Shown here: in pieces, positions 5,772-14,707 of the stretch
Layout: every line of letters starts with the position of its first letter
How positions within the stretch are numbered: position 1 is the first letter of the stretch
NCBI GenBank assembly: GCA_905207235.1
Contig: CAJLKN010000020.1
Location: 1-19,039 of the forward strand
Length of the DNA stretch: 19,039 bases
Reading direction: 5' to 3'
Source: an uncultured Eubacteriales bacterium
Lineage (GTDB): Bacteria; Bacillota; Clostridia; Christensenellales; Borkfalkiaceae
The notes under the pieces: generated by a model
Databases searched by the model: none
What the model was told of the DNA's origin: nothing
What the model saw: only the letters and a program-made list of their open reading frames with translations
Position numbers and translations under genes: made by a program

Positions 5772-7133
5772 ATGCGCTTACGCATACTGTGGGTTTCTCT
5801 TTTTATAACCACTTTTGCAATAATAATATACTCGCTCGTTTCAACGCAGATATTTTACAAACTTTCTGTGGAAAATACCGAGCACGCACTAACCGTATAT
5901 ATGAACGCCTATGACGGGCAACAATATACCCCAGACGACGGCGGAGCGGAGGCGTTTTCGCTTTCGCTCGGCGGCGCGAGGGTTACTATAATGGACGAAG
6001 AGGGCAACGTCATCGGCGAGAGCGAAGCGGACAGCATAGAGCGCGACCATTCCGACAGGGAAGAGGTGCGCGAGGCTATGGCTGACGGCGAGGGCTTCGC
6101 CGTCCGCTCTTCGGACACGCTCAACAAAAACATGGTTTACTACTGCCGCTCCGTAACCGTCAACGGGCAGGTCTATCTCGTCAGAATTGCAGAATTTTCC
6201 CAGAGCGAATGGGCTATGTACGCGCAGTCCCTGCCCTCGATTGCGGCATATATGGTTTTCGACGTGCTCGGCTGTCTGGTTTTCACGTATATAGCCACTT
6301 ACTTTATAATGCACCCCGTCGAAACGCTGACGCGCGAAGCGGCGTCGGGCGGAAGAGTGCAGACAAAGTACTCCGAACTGCGCTCGCTCGCGGACATACT
6401 CAACGAGCGCAACAAGGACATCGAATTAAAGGTTTCCGAACTCGAAGAGGAGAGGCACCTCGTCGAAAAGGCGCAGAATTCAAAAGATGAGTTCATAGCC
6501 AACATAACCCACGAAATGAACACTCCGCTGACTTCGATAAAGGGATATGCCGAGTTGCTTTCTTCCGACCTTCTTGACGAAGAGCACAAAAGACAGGCGT
6601 ACGAAACCATAGTTTCGCAGGCGGACAGGCTGACAAATCTCATCGCATGCATAATAAATTATAACGAAATAGACAGCGACGATCTGCCGCCGTATGAAGT
6701 AAATTTGTCCGAGCTCGCGCGCGAGATGATTAAAGTTCTCTCGCCCGAAGCCGAAAAGAAGGGCGTTAAGTTCATAGATGAAATAGATGACGACGTAAAG
6801 ATTTTAAGTCGCCACGAGCGCGTAACCCAACTTCTCGGCAACCTTATGCGCAACGCCGTCAGGTACAACAAAGAGGGCGGCACGGTAACCGTAAGGCTCA
6901 ATTTCAAAAAACTTGTAATAGAGGATACGGGCATAGGCATAGCTCCCGAAAATATGGATAAGGTGTTCTCGCGGTTCTTTACGGTTGACAAGTCGCACAG
7001 CGGCAAAAACGGCGGCTTCGGGCTGGGACTTGCCGTATGCAAAAAAATATGCAACCGCGCGGGATGGAGAATAAGCGTGGAGAGCGAGCTCGGCAAGGGC
7101 AGCAAATTCACGGTTGATTTCGGTTTAAGATAA
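5772..7133 (+). CDS. phoR: PhoR-type sensor histidine kinase
   Basis: The 453-residue kinase has a first membrane helix at about 6-27, an extracytoplasmic region at about 30-150 and a second helix at about 154-180, followed by a linker with coiled-coil character (about 203-235). The HisKA domain contains phospho-acceptor H247 in FIANITHEMNTPLTS. The ATPase domain shows N357/N361 in the N box (NLMRNAVRYN), DTGIG (385-389) and GFGLGL (415-420). GGGAGG is 7 bases before the ATG. It presumably phosphorylates the preceding regulator at D53. No PAS domain is evident between membrane and HisKA, unlike many PhoR proteins. The signal it senses cannot be read from sequence; phosphate limitation is inferred from the pst genes downstream. 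Confidence 0.88.
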   Translation: MRLRILWVSLFITTFAIIIYSLVSTQIFYKLSVENTEHALTVYMNAYDGQQYTPDDGGAEAFSLSLGGARVTIMDEEGNVIGESEADSIERDHSDREEVREAMADGEGFAVRSSDTLNKNMVYYCRSVTVNGQVYLVRIAEFSQSEWAMYAQSLPSIAAYMVFDVLGCLVFTYIATYFIMHPVETLTREAASGGRVQTKYSELRSLADILNERNKDIELKVSELEEERHLVEKAQNSKDEFIANITHEMNTPLTSIKGYAELLSSDLLDEEHKRQAYETIVSQADRLTNLIACIINYNEIDSDDLPPYEVNLSELAREMIKVLSPEAEKKGVKFIDEIDDDVKILSRHERVTQLLGNLMRNAVRYNKEGGTVTVRLNFKKLVIEDTGIGIAPENMDKVFSRFFTVDKSHSGKNGGFGLGLAVCKKICNRAGWRISVESELGKGSKFTVDFGLR

Positions 7134-7185
7134 CCTTGCAGTGCAAATAATAACTTTGAAGTACATTTTTAAAAAATCTTATGTT

Positions 7186-7239
7186 TTACATTTTTGTTAC
7201 AACCTCGGGTAAAAATTTGTTACAAGCGGTTGATACAAT
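7186..7239 (+). promoter_or_regulatory. pstS promoter with Pho-box-like repeats
   Basis: TTACA occurs at 7186-7190, 7197-7201 (11 bp apart) and 7220-7224, with a weak GGTAA at 7208-7212. An extended -10 box, TGA-TACAAT (7231-7239), follows, while the expected -35 position (7211-7216, AAAAAT) is poor. A weak -35 overlapped by activator repeats is typical of a PhoP-activated promoter. The start codon lies about 45 bases downstream of the predicted transcription start. Confidence 0.72.
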
Positions 7240-7290
7240 GTGTTCAGCATCAGAGATGAATAAGATTTTTTTAAGGAGTATAAAAAAGTT

Positions 7291-8106
7291 ATGAAAAAAC
7301 TGACAAAGGTAGTTTTAAGCGGAGCCGCAGTTGCGGCATTGGGTTGCTCCATGGCATTCGGCCTCACCGGTTGCGGCGGCGGAGAAACTATCACCATCAC
7401 GGGTTCTTCCTCGGTTACACCTATAATGCAGGTGCTCGCGGCAGAATATGAAAAGGATCACGACGTAAGAATTAACGTTTCGCAGTCCGACTCGGGCGCA
7501 GGCGTAAAGGATACCATCGACGGAAACAACGACTTCGGCATGGCTTCCCGTCTTCTCAAAGACAGCGAAATCGAGCAGGGTGTAAGGGGCGAAACGCTTT
7601 GCAACGACGGTCTTGCACTCGTCGTAGGCACGGGTTGCTCGGCTACGAACATCACCACCGAGGAAGTTTACGAACTCTACAAGAACAACACTCCCGCATG
7701 CGGAGGCGTTATAACCAGCGCCATAGGCCGCGGCGCAGGTTCGGGCACGCGTTCTTATTTCGACGAGCATTTCGGACTTGAAGACGGTTACAATTCTGCT
7801 GTAAACACCCAGCAGGAAACGGGCAACGTAATCGAAACGCTCAACGGCACGACTTCGAGCATAGGTTATATTTCCTACGCTTCGCTCGCAGCTAACACCA
7901 ATACGATTAAGGCGCTTTCTCTGGACGGAGTTGCCTGCACGCTCGAAAACATTTTAAGCGGCGAATATGCGCTTCAGAGACCTTTCGTAATAGTCCTCAG
8001 CGAGAACAGGGAACTTTCCGAAGCGGCTCAGGGCTTCTATGACTACATCATGAGCGACGAAGCTCAGTCAATCATTACGGCAAACGGCTGCATTTCCATA
8101 AAGTAA
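7291..8106 (+). CDS. pstS: Phosphate-binding lipoprotein PstS
   Basis: This 271-residue substrate-binding lipoprotein of the high-affinity phosphate ABC transporter has a signal peptide ending in the lipobox LTGC (lipidated C28). Phosphate-contacting motifs typical of PstS are visible: GSSSVTP near residues 38-44, SDSGAG near 66-71, and the GRGAGSGTRSYFDEH segment at about 147-161. AAGGAG lies 12 bases before the ATG, a slightly long spacing. It is the first gene of a pstS-pstCA-pstB unit and has its own probably PhoP-activated promoter. At 271 residues it is near the short end of the PstS size range. Confidence 0.95.
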   Translation: MKKLTKVVLSGAAVAALGCSMAFGLTGCGGGETITITGSSSVTPIMQVLAAEYEKDHDVRINVSQSDSGAGVKDTIDGNNDFGMASRLLKDSEIEQGVRGETLCNDGLALVVGTGCSATNITTEEVYELYKNNTPACGGVITSAIGRGAGSGTRSYFDEHFGLEDGYNSAVNTQQETGNVIETLNGTTSSIGYISYASLAANTNTIKALSLDGVACTLENILSGEYALQRPFVIVLSENRELSEAAQGFYDYIMSDEAQSIITANGCISIK

Positions 8107-8128
8107 TCAAAGGCAACGGTAAAGTCTT

Positions 8129-9970
8129 ATGAAAATGGCTAAAGTCAAAGATGACGTTGCCGAAATATTCAACAGAGAAAATATCGCAAAGGCAGTATTT
8201 ATTGCCTTTGCGGCATTTTCAATTCTTGCGGTATTCGTCATAATAGGTTATCTGCTCTATTCGAGCATACCCGCATTCAAGCAATCGGGATTTTTCCACT
8301 TCATTTTCGGCGAAGTGTGGAATTCCAACACGGAGGTTTACGGCGTCCTGTGCATGATTGTGGGCACGCTCGTTTTAACGCTCTGTTCGGTGCTCATCGG
8401 CGGATTTCTCGCCGTGTTCACCGCGGTATGGCTGGTCTTTTATTGCCCCAAAAAGCTCAAAAAATTCTATATGCAGGTGGTTAACCTGCTGGCGGGCATA
8501 CCTTCTATCGTCTATGGTCTGTTCGGTTACAGAATACTCCTTCCCATGCTGCGCGGCATGGGCGCGCCCGAACCCGGAACGGGTCTGCTTGCTTCTACAA
8601 TTATCCTTTCGGTAATGATTTTGCCGACGATAACTTCGATAACTAAAAACAGCCTCGAAAACGTTCCCATGAACTATTACGAAGGCGCTCTCGCGCTCGG
8701 TTGCACCAAAAACCAGGCGGTGTGGAAAGCCCTTCTTCCCGCGGCTAAAAGCGGCGTCGTCTCCGCCATAATCCTCGGCGTGGGCAGAGCTGTCGGCGAA
8801 ACGATGGCTGTGCAGATGCTCGTCGGCAACGGCTCGGGCTATCCTTCGGGATTTTTTACTCCCTTCACAACTCTTTCTTCCAACATAGTGCAGAACTGGG
8901 GCTATGCCGAAGTCTGGAACGGCGACTTCAACGCTCCCACGCAGCGCAACTATCTGTTCGCCTGCGGCTTCATTCTGCTTGTCATAATACTCGTTCTTAA
9001 CCTCTGCCTGCTTTTGACAAAGAAGAACAGCAACGCGGGCAACCGCTGGTTTTCGCGCCGCTTCCAGGAAGGCAACATGCCCGAAAATCAGCTGCGCAAT
9101 TACAGGCGCACGGGCAGCTTGCAGGACGGCTTATGGATACTGTCGTGGATAGTGTCGGTATTGGTTGCGTGCGTGCTTCTCGCGGTAATAGTGCTCGTCT
9201 TTATCGGCGCGGTAGCGCCTTCGGCTCTGCCGGGCGGCAGCGGCAAAAGCGCGCTTACTTTAAACTTCCTCTTCGGCAAGAGCAGCAACGCGCAGATAAC
9301 CTTGGTTCCCGCCACGATAGCTACGCTCATGCTCATAGGGCTGGCTTTGCTCATTGCCCTTCCCCTCGGCGTAGGCGCGGCAATATTCCTCAACGAATAC
9401 GCAAAAAAAGGCAGTAAATTCGTAAAGGTGGTAAGGCTTTTCATCGATACCCTTTCGGGCATTCCCTCGATTGTCTTCGGTATATTCGGCTACGTAATGT
9501 TCTGTTCGTCCATGGATATGGGTTACAGCCTTACGGCGGGCGGAATAACGCTGGCGCTCATAATATTGCCGACCATTATCCGCTCGACCGAGCAGTCGCT
9601 CTCCGAAGTGCCCGACAGCATGAGGGAGGCTAGCTACGCTCTCGGCGCGGGCAAACTGCGCACGATATTCCTCGTCGTTCTGCCCCAGGCGATAGCAGGC
9701 ATAATAACCGCAGTCATTCTTTCGATAGGCAGAATAATCAACGAGAGCGCAGCGCTTATATTTACGGTAGGCAGCGCGGCTACGTTCGTGCCCCTTGGCT
9801 ACGGCGACAGTTCGGCGAGCCTCGCGGTGCTCGTGTGGAGGTTTATGAGCAACGGGCTCAATGCCAACGAAGCGTTTGCAACTTCCGCGGTGCTTTTGGT
9901 GCTCGTCATAGTGCTCAATGTTCTGGTTACGCTCGTCGAATGGGCATACAAAGAGAAAAATAAGGTCTGA
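8129..9970 (+). CDS. pstCA: Fused phosphate permease PstC-PstA
   Basis: The 613-residue inner-membrane protein contains both permease subunits in one chain. Residues about 20-297 are PstC-like (GIPSIVYGLFGY, ILPTITSITKNSLENVP, GRAVGETMAV) with about six helices. Residues about 333-605 are PstA-like (TLSGIPSIVFGIFGY, ILPTIIRSTEQSLSEVP, GRIINESAALIFT) with another six. Each half has its own EAA coupling loop for the ATPase, near 185-209 and 500-524. A charged linker of about 35 residues (298-332), RWFSRRFQEG to LQDG, joins the halves on the cytoplasmic side. No stop codon or frameshift breaks the reading frame, so the fusion looks genuine. It starts 22 bases after pstS without a strong ribosome binding site; the start could be the ATG at 8129 or 8135. 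Confidence 0.93.
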   Translation: MKMAKVKDDVAEIFNRENIAKAVFIAFAAFSILAVFVIIGYLLYSSIPAFKQSGFFHFIFGEVWNSNTEVYGVLCMIVGTLVLTLCSVLIGGFLAVFTAVWLVFYCPKKLKKFYMQVVNLLAGIPSIVYGLFGYRILLPMLRGMGAPEPGTGLLASTIILSVMILPTITSITKNSLENVPMNYYEGALALGCTKNQAVWKALLPAAKSGVVSAIILGVGRAVGETMAVQMLVGNGSGYPSGFFTPFTTLSSNIVQNWGYAEVWNGDFNAPTQRNYLFACGFILLVIILVLNLCLLLTKKNSNAGNRWFSRRFQEGNMPENQLRNYRRTGSLQDGLWILSWIVSVLVACVLLAVIVLVFIGAVAPSALPGGSGKSALTLNFLFGKSSNAQITLVPATIATLMLIGLALLIALPLGVGAAIFLNEYAKKGSKFVKVVRLFIDTLSGIPSIVFGIFGYVMFCSSMDMGYSLTAGGITLALIILPTIIRSTEQSLSEVPDSMREASYALGAGKLRTIFLVVLPQAIAGIITAVILSIGRIINESAALIFTVGSAATFVPLGYGDSSASLAVLVWRFMSNGLNANEAFATSAVLLVLVIVLNVLVTLVEWAYKEKNKV

Positions 9971-10005
9971 TTGCGCGGTAAGACAATGCGCATGGAGAAT
10001 ATGCA

Positions 10006-10869
10006 ATGAAATTTAATTTTTTAAAGAAAAACAGTCAGGACCGCGGAGCCGCAAACGGCGGCGAAGAAAAAACCGTCGGCAAATCAAAGAGGATAGAACC
10101 CTTCAACATAGGCGACGACGTCGCAATCTCCGTTAAGGACATGAACTTGTATTACGGCAACTTTCACGCCCTTAAAGACATAAGCATGGAATTTCCCGTA
10201 AAGCAACTTACGGCGCTCATAGGTCCTTCGGGCTGCGGCAAATCGACGCTCATAAAGTCTTTGAACCGCATGAACGACCTCGTTGAGGGCTGCAAGATTA
10301 CGGGCGAAATAAAGGTGGGCGACACTGATATTTACGACAAAAAGACCGACCTCGCCCGCTTGAGAAAAAATGTCGGAATGGTTTTCCAGCGCCCCAATCC
10401 CCTGGCTATGAGCGTCTATGACAACATAGCTTACGGACCGAGAACTTTCGGTATACGCGCCAAGAGCGAGCTGGACGGCATCGTGGAAAAATCTCTCCGC
10501 GGCGCGGCGATGTGGGAGGAGGTAAAAGACAGGCTGGGCAAATCCGCCCTCGGACTTTCGGGCGGACAGCAGCAAAGGCTGTGCATAGCCCGTTCGCTGG
10601 CGGTAGAGCCGCAGATACTTCTGATGGACGAACCTACTTCCGCGCTCGACCCCATATCCACAGGCAAGATAGAGGAGCTGTGCACCGAGCTCAAAAAGCA
10701 GATGACCATAATAATGGTTACTCACAATATGCAGCAGGCGTTCAGAATTGCCGACAAAACGGCATACTTCCTGCTCGGCGAGATGATTGAAATGGACGAC
10801 ACGAAAGTAATTTTCTCCCGTCCGAAGAACAAAAAGACGTCCGACTACATCAACGGCAGATTTGGTTGA
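10006..10869 (+). CDS. pstB: Phosphate transporter ATPase PstB
   Basis: The 287-residue ABC ATPase should power phosphate import through the fused PstCA permease. Motifs are Walker A GPSGCGKST (73-81), Q-loop Q128 in VFQRPNP, signature LSGGQQQ (184-190), Walker B ILLMDEP (204-210) and the switch histidine H240 in VTHNM. The SLNRMNDL segment after Walker A and the NPLAMSVYDN segment after the Q-loop are PstB hallmarks. About 38 residues precede the usual start (ISVKDMNLYYG), rich in Lys, Gly and Asn, longer than the common 250-260-residue form. It starts 35 bases after pstCA with a weak GGAGA site. No phoU follows; the unit ends at a terminator. Confidence 0.95.
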   Translation: MKFNFLKKNSQDRGAANGGEEKTVGKSKRIEPFNIGDDVAISVKDMNLYYGNFHALKDISMEFPVKQLTALIGPSGCGKSTLIKSLNRMNDLVEGCKITGEIKVGDTDIYDKKTDLARLRKNVGMVFQRPNPLAMSVYDNIAYGPRTFGIRAKSELDGIVEKSLRGAAMWEEVKDRLGKSALGLSGGQQQRLCIARSLAVEPQILLMDEPTSALDPISTGKIEELCTELKKQMTIIMVTHNMQQAFRIADKTAYFLLGEMIEMDDTKVIFSRPKNKKTSDYINGRFG

Positions 10870-10875
10870 TGCCGC

Positions 10876-10909
10876 AAAAAAAGTCTTCCGCAAGCGGAAG
10901 CCTTTTTTG
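10876..10909 (+). terminator. Terminator of the pst operon
   Basis: CTTCCGC (10885-10891) and GCGGAAG (10894-10900), extended by flanking A and T runs with one mismatch, then TTTTTT (10903-10908). It starts within 10 bases of the pstB stop codon. Confidence 0.9.
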
Positions 10910-11245
10910 TCGTTGAGTAATAAATTTTTATTCCGCCGACGGGGGAGGGGGTTAATGGGGAGGAGCTTAATTCAGACATAAAATACGGAAACTTAAAGTC
11001 GCCCGTCGCTTTCTTTGCCCCGCGGTTGTGCCGCATTTGCTTTTGCTCCGCAATGCATTTGCACTGTGCCCGTAATGCCGTTGCGCCCTTTACGCACGCT
11101 GTCGCATAAGCGTATTCTGCCCGTCGTTCGTCTGATTTTGTCGGTTGCCGCCCGCCGCCGCGTCAATCTGCGGCGGCGGGCGGAATAAAATCGATATTTT
11201 TTTATCATTTTGTGCAAAACGGGCAATTATTTTTTAAAAAGGGGC
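10910..11245. other. Intergenic stretch before ppdK, with a 14-bp hairpin
   Basis: I see no supportable gene here. The one clear structure is CCGCCCGCCGCCGC (11148-11161) paired perfectly with GCGGCGGCGGGCGG (11170-11183) around an 8-base loop. It has no T-run on either side, so it is not a standard terminator. The ppdK promoter lies downstream of it, so the hairpin is probably not in the ppdK mRNA. The G-rich patch at about 10938-10965 is also unexplained. Confidence 0.5.
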
Positions 11246-11274
11246 TTGAAAAGTTCAAAAAAGTATATTACAAT
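11246..11274 (+). promoter_or_regulatory. Promoter of ppdK
   Basis: TTGAAA (11246-11251), a 17-bp spacer and TACAAT (11269-11274), about 40 bases before the ATG at 11321. Confidence 0.8.
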
Positions 11275-11320
11275 ATAGAAGTTGAGTATATAAGCATATT
11301 CAAGGAGGACATTGATTTTT

Positions 11321-13966
11321 ATGGCAAAAAAGTATTGCTATCTTTTCAGCGAAGGCAACGCCGGCATGAGAGAACTCCTCGGCGGTAAAGGTGCTAACCT
11401 TGCAGAGATGACCAAAATAGGTCTTCCCGTTCCGCAGGGCTTTACCATATCCACCGAAGCCTGCACGCAGTACTACGAAGACGGCAGGGTAATCAACGCC
11501 GATATTCAGAAGGAAATTATGGAATACGTGGATAAGATGGAAGTTATCTGCGGCAAAAAATTCGGCGACAAGGAAAATCCCCTGCTCGTATCCGTCCGTT
11601 CGGGCGCTCGCGCTTCCATGCCCGGCATGATGGACACGATTTTAAATCTCGGTCTCAACGAAGACGTTGTGGAATCGCTCGCAAAACGTTCGGGCAATCC
11701 CCGTTGGGCTTGGGACTGTTACAGAAGATTTATTCAGATGTTCTCCGACGTCGTTATGGAAGTCGGCAAGAAATATTTTGAAAAGCTCATCGACAAGATG
11801 AAGGAAGAAAAGGGCGTCGAGTACGACGTAGAGCTCACAGCCGACGACCTTAAAACGCTGGCAAACCAGTTCAAGGCGGAATACAAGGCGCAGATAGGCA
11901 GGGACTTCCCCTCCGACCCCAAGGAACAGCTCTTCGAGGCGGTCAAAGCAGTCTTCCGCAGCTGGGACAACCCCCGCGCAAACATCTACCGCATGGACCA
12001 CGACATTCCTTATTCGTGGGGCACAGCCGTAAATGTTCAGATGATGGCGTTCGGCAACATGGGCGACGACTGCGGCACGGGCGTTGCGTTCACGCGTAAC
12101 CCCGCTACGGGCGAAAAGGGACTTATGGGCGAATTCCTTATGAACGCTCAGGGCGAAGACGTCGTTGCGGGCGTGCGCACTCCCATGCCCATATCCGAAA
12201 TGGCAAAGGTTCAGCCCGAAGTTTACAAGCAGTTCCTCAAAGTGTGCGATATCCTCGAAGAGCACTATCGCGACATGCAGGATATGGAATTCACAATCGA
12301 AAAGGGCAAACTTTACATGCTCCAGACGCGCAACGGCAAGCGCACAGCTGCCGCTGCCATAAAGATAGCCTGCGACCTCATCGACGAGGGCATGATTACC
12401 GAACAGCAGGCGCTCATGCAGATAGACGCAAAATCGCTCGACATGCTTCTTCATCCGCAGTTCGACGCAAAGGCTTTGAAGGAAGCGGATAAGAACAACG
12501 TCGTCGGCAAGGGTATAGCCGCTTCCCCCGGCGCTGCGGCAGGCGAGATTGTATTCACCGCCGAAGACGCAGTCGAAAAGGGCAAGAAGGGCAAGAAGGT
12601 CGTTCTCGTCCGCCTCGAAACCTCTCCCGAGGACATCGAGGGCATGAAGTACGCGCAGGGCATTCTCACCGTGCGCGGCGGACAGACCTCTCACGCGGCA
12701 GTCGTTGCCCGCGGCATGGGTACTTGCTGCGTATCGGGTTGCGGCGATATAAAGATGGATGAAGAGAACAAGTGCTTCACCCTCGCAGGAAAGGTATATA
12801 GGGAGGGCGACAGCCTTTCGCTCGACGGCTCTACGGGCAAGATTTACGATTGCCTCATAGCAACCGTTCCCGCAGACCCCAACTCCGGTTACTTCGGAAG
12901 AATTATGGAGCTTTCCGATAAATATAAGGCTCTCGGCGTCAGGACTAATGCCGATACTCCCAAGGACGCAAAGCAGGCAGCCGCATTCGGCGCGCAGGGC
13001 ATAGGTCTTTGCCGCACCGAGCATATGTTCTTCGATACGGACAGAATTGGCGCATTCCGCGAAATGATCTGCTCCGACACCAAGGCAGAGCGCGAAGCCG
13101 CTCTCGAAAAGATAGAGCCCATGCAGCAGGCAGACTTCGAAGGGCTTATGGAAGCTCTCGAAGGTCAGCCCGTAACCATTCGTTTCCTCGATCCTCCCCT
13201 TCATGAGTTCGTGCCCACAGAAGAGGCGGATATAAAGGCGCTCGCAAAGGCGCAGGGCAAGACGGTTGCGCAGATTAAGCAGATAATTTCCGACCTCCAC
13301 GAGTTCAACCCCATGATGGGTCATCGCGGATGCCGCCTCACCGTAACCTATCCTGAAATCGCCGTAATGCAGACAAAGGCTGTAATCAAGGCGGCTATCG
13401 CCGTTCAGAAGCGCCACCCCGACTGGAAAGTCGTTCCCGAAATAATGATACCTCTCGTCGGCGAAGTCAAGGAATTCGATTTCGTCAAGAAGACGGTCGT
13501 CGAAACGGCGGACAAAGTCATCGCGGAAGAGGGCGCAAACCTCAGATACGAAGTGGGCACTATGATTGAAATTCCCCGTGCCGCTTTGACCGCTGACGAG
13601 ATTGCAAAACATGCCGATTTCTTCTGCTTCGGCACCAACGACCTGACGCAGATGACCTTCGGTTTCTCGCGCGACGACGCGGGCAAGTTCCTGCCTTCGT
13701 ACTATGCAAACAAGATTTACGAATTCGATCCGTTCGCAAAGCTCGATACAACGGGCGTAGGCAAACTTATGGAGATGGCTGTAAAGCTCGGCAAGGGCGC
13801 AAATTATTCCCTTCACTGCGGCATATGCGGCGAACACGGCGGCGACCCTTCGTCCATCGAGTTCTGCCACGACATAGGCTTAGACTACGTTTCCTGCTCG
13901 CCTTACCGCGTGCCCATCGCCCGTCTCGCCGCCGCGCAGGCAAATATTAAAAGACCTCGCAAATAA
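11321..13966 (+). CDS. ppdK: Pyruvate, phosphate dikinase
   Basis: The 881-residue cytoplasmic enzyme interconverts ATP, phosphate and pyruvate with AMP, pyrophosphate and phosphoenolpyruvate, often running in the ATP-forming direction in anaerobes using PPi-linked glycolysis. The N-terminal ATP-grasp domain starts with LLGGKGANLAEM; the swivelling domain carries the phosphorylated H458 in GGQTSHAAV; the C-terminal TIM barrel contains GLCRTEHMFF, EIMIPLVG, FGTNDLTQ and catalytic C836 in HCGICGEHGGD. Length matches the bacterial PPDK norm. I chose the ATG at 11321, where homologues begin (MAKK.. YLF), with AAGGAGG 12 bases upstream; a TTG at 11312 would be too close to that site. Codon choice leans to GC-ending codons, as for a highly expressed core gene. 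No regulatory protein gene is adjacent. Confidence 0.97.
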   Translation: MAKKYCYLFSEGNAGMRELLGGKGANLAEMTKIGLPVPQGFTISTEACTQYYEDGRVINADIQKEIMEYVDKMEVICGKKFGDKENPLLVSVRSGARASMPGMMDTILNLGLNEDVVESLAKRSGNPRWAWDCYRRFIQMFSDVVMEVGKKYFEKLIDKMKEEKGVEYDVELTADDLKTLANQFKAEYKAQIGRDFPSDPKEQLFEAVKAVFRSWDNPRANIYRMDHDIPYSWGTAVNVQMMAFGNMGDDCGTGVAFTRNPATGEKGLMGEFLMNAQGEDVVAGVRTPMPISEMAKVQPEVYKQFLKVCDILEEHYRDMQDMEFTIEKGKLYMLQTRNGKRTAAAAIKIACDLIDEGMITEQQALMQIDAKSLDMLLHPQFDAKALKEADKNNVVGKGIAASPGAAAGEIVFTAEDAVEKGKKGKKVVLVRLETSPEDIEGMKYAQGILTVRGGQTSHAAVVARGMGTCCVSGCGDIKMDEENKCFTLAGKVYREGDSLSLDGSTGKIYDCLIATVPADPNSGYFGRIMELSDKYKALGVRTNADTPKDAKQAAAFGAQGIGLCRTEHMFFDTDRIGAFREMICSDTKAEREAALEKIEPMQQADFEGLMEALEGQPVTIRFLDPPLHEFVPTEEADIKALAKAQGKTVAQIKQIISDLHEFNPMMGHRGCRLTVTYPEIAVMQTKAVIKAAIAVQKRHPDWKVVPEIMIPLVGEVKEFDFVKKTVVETADKVIAEEGANLRYEVGTMIEIPRAALTADEIAKHADFFCFGTNDLTQMTFGFSRDDAGKFLPSYYANKIYEFDPFAKLDTTGVGKLMEMAVKLGKGANYSLHCGICGEHGGDPSSIEFCHDIGLDYVSCSPYRVPIARLAAAQANIKRPRK

Positions 13967-14008
13967 GGCAAGTCGTATATATTGAATTTCACGAACTGAA
14001 AATTTCGT

Positions 14009-14044
14009 AAGGCGCTTGACCGATTAAGGTCAAGCGCCTTTTTT
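14009..14044 (+). terminator. Terminator of ppdK
   Basis: AAGGCGCTTGACC (14009-14021) pairs with GGTCAAGCGCCTT (14028-14040), followed by TTTT. It is a 13-bp perfect stem about 40 bases past the stop codon. Confidence 0.93.
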
Positions 14045-14114
14045 GTGCCCGTTATCCTAAAATAATCGATTTGTATATGTAGTATCATATCGCACGGCAA
14101 ATACATTCGCGCGG

Positions 14115-14143
14115 TTGAAATTGCGCAAAAAATGTGTTAATAT
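14115..14143 (+). promoter_or_regulatory. Promoter of the small lipoprotein gene
   Basis: TTGAAA (14115-14120), a 17-bp spacer and TAATAT (14138-14143). Transcription would start near 14150, leaving a leader of about 110 bases. Confidence 0.65.
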
Positions 14144-14263
14144 ATAGTCAGCAATTCAGCGTTTTATTTGCGCATAAACAGCTTTAATCAACATAAACGG
14201 CAAACAATGCCGAAGGGAAACAAGAGCAATATATTATTAGCAGGACGGAAAAGCGGAAAAATA

Positions 14264-14707
14264 ATGAGTAAAATCAAAAAAAGCGCCATAGCATTACTTT
14301 TTATGGCAGTTGTGATAATTTTTTCGTGCATGGCGCTGGCAGGTTGCGGCAATGCCGAAAACAGAATAGAAAATCATAACTGGCAGTTCGATAATGTTCA
14401 GGCGGCAGGCGGCGAAGTTATAGCTTGCTCGTCGGACAGCGCATGGCTGTCGGACGGTATACTGGCAATAAATCTGACAATAAGTGTAAACGACGGATCG
14501 TTTGTCATTGCCGATGATGCACAGAATACGTATGCGTTTTCATATAGGCAAATAAGTTCCTCGCCCGAAAGCACAATTTATGAAATTGAATACAATAACG
14601 TTAAGGGCATTGCTTCGGTAGGCGAAACGTATTATCACGAAAAAAGCAAAGTTCCGTCGCTAATTATTACGATAGAAAACTATAATTTGTATTTCTACGA
14701 AAAATAA
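14264..14707 (+). CDS. Small putative lipoprotein of unknown function
   Basis: The 147-residue protein has a KIKK n-region, a hydrophobic stretch, and a lipobox LAGC with the lipidated Cys at residue 28. The mature part (about 120 residues) contains alternating segments that look like beta strands (NHNWQFDNV, ILAINLTISV, TYAFSYRQI, SLIITIENYNLYFYE), ending right at the C-terminus. I do not recognise the family. I chose the ATG at 14264 because the signal peptide begins there; an in-frame ATG at 14168 would put 32 polar residues ahead of it. The ribosome binding site is weak (AGGA about 18 bases upstream, GCGGAA closer). It stands alone between the ppdK terminator and the 21-bp palindrome. Confidence 0.75.
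   Translation: MSKIKKSAIALLFMAVVIIFSCMALAGCGNAENRIENHNWQFDNVQAAGGEVIACSSDSAWLSDGILAINLTISVNDGSFVIADDAQNTYAFSYRQISSSPESTIYEIEYNNVKGIASVGETYYHEKSKVPSLIITIENYNLYFYEK

Noticed and set aside
9260..10893. Long minus-strand open frames over pstCA and pstB
   Set aside because: They are shadows of the pst genes with His/Arg/Tyr-rich translations lacking any domain pattern.
10910..11245. A degraded phoU or other gene after pstB
   Set aside because: No frame in this stretch gives a PhoU-like or other recognisable protein segment on either strand.
11642..13870. A 742-codon open frame on the minus strand
   Set aside because: It is antisense to ppdK, which is a full-length, motif-complete gene. The open frame results from GC-ending codons of ppdK, and its translation resembles no family.
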